Origin: Burkholderia sp. Bp9142
Lineage (GTDB): Bacteria > Pseudomonadota > Gammaproteobacteria > Burkholderiales > Burkholderiaceae
Length of the DNA: 64,000 nucleotides
Reading direction: 5' to 3'
Assembly: GCF_003853415.1 (NCBI RefSeq)
Contig: NZ_QTPP01000026.1
Span: forward strand, 1 to 64,000
The notes beneath the pieces were generated by a model. The model did no database searches, was not told the DNA's origin, and worked only from the letters and a program-made list of their open reading frames with translations. The position numbers and the translations under genes were made by a program. Of this stretch, positions 62,773-64,000 are shown piece after piece. Within the stretch, counting starts at the first letter, position 1, and each line of letters starts with the position of its first letter.

Positions 62773-63099
62773 TCAGGCGAGCGCGGCGAAGCCGTCGGCT
62801 TCGATCTGCTGCGCGTCGGCGGGACGCACGACGCGCGCGACTTCGACCCCGTCGCGCAGGAATACGAGCGTCGGCCACAGCTTCACGCCGAACGACCGGC
62901 CGAGCGGCCGGCCCGGGCCATCCTCGATCTTCAGGTGCCGCACGGCCGGATGCGCGGAGACCGACGCGACGATCGCAGGCTGCGCGCCCGCGCAGATCCC
63001 GCACCAGTTCGCGCCGAATTCGATGACGGTGGCACCGGCCAGTGCGTCGACTTCCGCGCGCGTCGGCGCATTGGCGGTGTAGCGTTGCTCAGTGTCCAT
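62773..63099 (-). CDS. Thioredoxin-fold protein
   Basis: 108 residues with active site WCGIC (E. coli Trx has WCGPC) in VIEFGANWCGICAGAQPAIV and cis-Pro in VKLWPTLVFLRDGVEVARVV. No signal peptide, so cytoplasmic. Ile in place of the active-site Pro should raise the redox potential somewhat. The start MDTEQRYTAN is chosen over an upstream GTG. Probable operon with the YjbQ gene. Confidence 0.87.
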   Translation of the reverse strand: MDTEQRYTANAPTRAEVDALAGATVIEFGANWCGICAGAQPAIVASVSAHPAVRHLKIEDGPGRPLGRSFGVKLWPTLVFLRDGVEVARVVRPADAQQIEADGFAALA

Positions 63100-63274
63100 C
63101 GGGGCCCTCGTGTGCAATGGCGGAACGTGGCCGCCACGTGCCGGCGTGGGCGGCAGATGCGGCCGGTGATTTCCTACTGTAGCGGAAAAGTGCCTGCGAT
63201 GCCGACGGCCCGGATGACGCGATCGGCTAAGATACGGGCCGATTGGCCCATGACCGAACCGACGGAGTGTTTCA

Positions 63275-63607
63275 GTGATTCAACCGACCCAAGTATTCAA
63301 GGACAACCTCGCGCAACTGCCGGCCATCGACGGCATCGCGCGCATCGATCTCGTCGGCGCGAACGGCGATGTGGTCGCCAGCATCGAGAACCAGCCGGGC
63401 AAGCAGGGCTCGCTCGCGGTGTACAACTACCTGAAGCAGGCGTTCGGCACGCTTGATGCGAAGGCCGCCGAACACGGTCTCGCGGTATTCGCGGAGCATA
63501 CCGCCGATGCACGCAACCGCCCGGGCGCACACCCGAACGTCGATCGTCTGCTGGCGATCGTCGACGGTGGCGACGCACTGCGGATCGACGTGATCGCGAA
63601 GGACTGA
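63275..63607 (+). CDS. DUF2322 family protein
   Basis: 110 residues: PTQVFKDNLAQLPAIDGIAR, NQPGKQGSLAVYNYLKQAFG, AEHTADARNRPGAHPNVDRL. It matches the DUF2322 family of small cytoplasmic proteins of unknown function. The GTG start follows CGGAG. The next gene begins 6 bases downstream. Confidence 0.85.
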   Translation: MIQPTQVFKDNLAQLPAIDGIARIDLVGANGDVVASIENQPGKQGSLAVYNYLKQAFGTLDAKAAEHGLAVFAEHTADARNRPGAHPNVDRLLAIVDGGDALRIDVIAKD

Positions 63608-63613
63608 GTCCGC

Positions 63614-64000
63614 GTGCGTCGCATCGCCGCCGCCCAGGCGTTTGCCCGCCGCGTCGCCTCGCTCGCGGCACTCGCGTGCGTCATGCTCGGCGGCGCAGCC
63701 TCGGCCGAGACGCTGCGCACGGCTTCCGATATCGCCGGCGCGTCGCTGGTTCCGCTCGGCGCGCTGCCTCGCTCGCCGGAAAGCGGCGCGCTCGATACGT
63801 TTTGCGCGCGATATCGCGCGAAGACCGCAACCGCGGCCGGCCGCGACGTCGCGAAGCTCGGCTGGATCGTGACGTCCGAAGCACCGCTCGGCCGCTACAC
63901 GGTCGTCACGTTCGCGAGCGGATTCAAGCCGGGGACTAGCGCGATCTGTTTTGCGCGCAACGCGAACGTCGGCGTCTTCGACGGCACGACACTCGTCGCG
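63614..64000 (+). CDS. Exported protein, N-terminal part (runs off the window)
   Basis: 129 codons open to the window end. The GTG start is chosen because it gives a full Sec signal (RRVASLAALACVMLGGAASA). The mature part has two visible Cys and no recognised domain (LGWIVTSEAPLGRYTVVTFA). It follows the DUF2322 gene closely, suggesting an operon. Confidence 0.7.
   Translation, partial: MRRIAAAQAFARRVASLAALACVMLGGAASAETLRTASDIAGASLVPLGALPRSPESGALDTFCARYRAKTATAAGRDVAKLGWIVTSEAPLGRYTVVTFASGFKPGTSAICFARNANVGVFDGTTLVA

Overview
The window is GC-rich, gene-dense DNA that looks like a secondary chromosome of a Burkholderia (cepacia-complex-like) beta-proteobacterium. This rests on protein families and codon use, not on any rRNA or tRNA gene; none was found. 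Supporting features include an acdR-acdS pair, a GbuA-type ureohydrolase, many LysR/AraC/LuxR regulators, paired copper-resistance operons and an accessory serine hydroxymethyltransferase.

Layout. 1-4 kb: the start of a glyA paralogue, a short-chain dehydrogenase, a covalent-FAD sugar-lactone oxidase and a divergent AraC regulator. 4-6 kb: a secreted ExeM/NucH-type nuclease. 6-22.5 kb: a copper island. One minus-strand operon encodes small exported proteins, a TolC protein with a P/T/Q minisatellite tail, a Tat-exported multicopper oxidase, a CusF-like chaperone, CopC and CopD. A second encodes CusC, CusB (with a fused CusF domain), CusA and a second CusF-like protein. Between them lie a two-component system with a CusR-like box and a cation exchanger preceded by a yybP-ykoY (Mn2+) riboswitch, a hairpin and a 25-codon leader ORF.

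22.6-31 kb: a GST/HxlR pair with a clear operator, a relic MFS transporter end, and an agmatine/4-guanidinobutyrate cluster (LysR, FAD amine oxidase, cupin, LuxR regulator, guanidinobutyrase, aldehyde dehydrogenase). 31-33 kb: acetyltransferase and NTF2-like genes. 33.2-36.5 kb: a compact, apparently undescribed molybdenum-type regulon. It holds a one-domain ModE, a small molybdopterin-fold protein, a DUF2325 protein and an unknown protein, with four ModE-like palindromes that share one geometry. 36.7-45 kb: acetyltransferases, trans-aconitate methyltransferase, a DUF3422 protein with a LysR regulator, two unknown proteins, an acyltransferase and a methyltransferase. 45-50 kb: a decayed LysR gene, poxB, a 12-unit heptanucleotide repeat, and acdR/acdS.

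50-62 kb: a phosphorelay block. Two large hybrid kinases flank an RcsB-like regulator; one has an HPt domain and the other has a receiver without its phospho-Asp. A Sel1 lipoprotein pseudogene follows, then a three-gene unit of an HTH-receiver protein, an exported molybdopterin-fold protein lacking the Mo-ligand Cys, and a hybrid kinase. 62-64 kb: a YjbQ protein, a thioredoxin, a DUF2322 protein and the start of an exported protein.

The most promising new biology is the ModE-box regulon. Next are the redox-dead molybdopterin-fold protein paired with a kinase, and the riboswitch-leader-exchanger unit.
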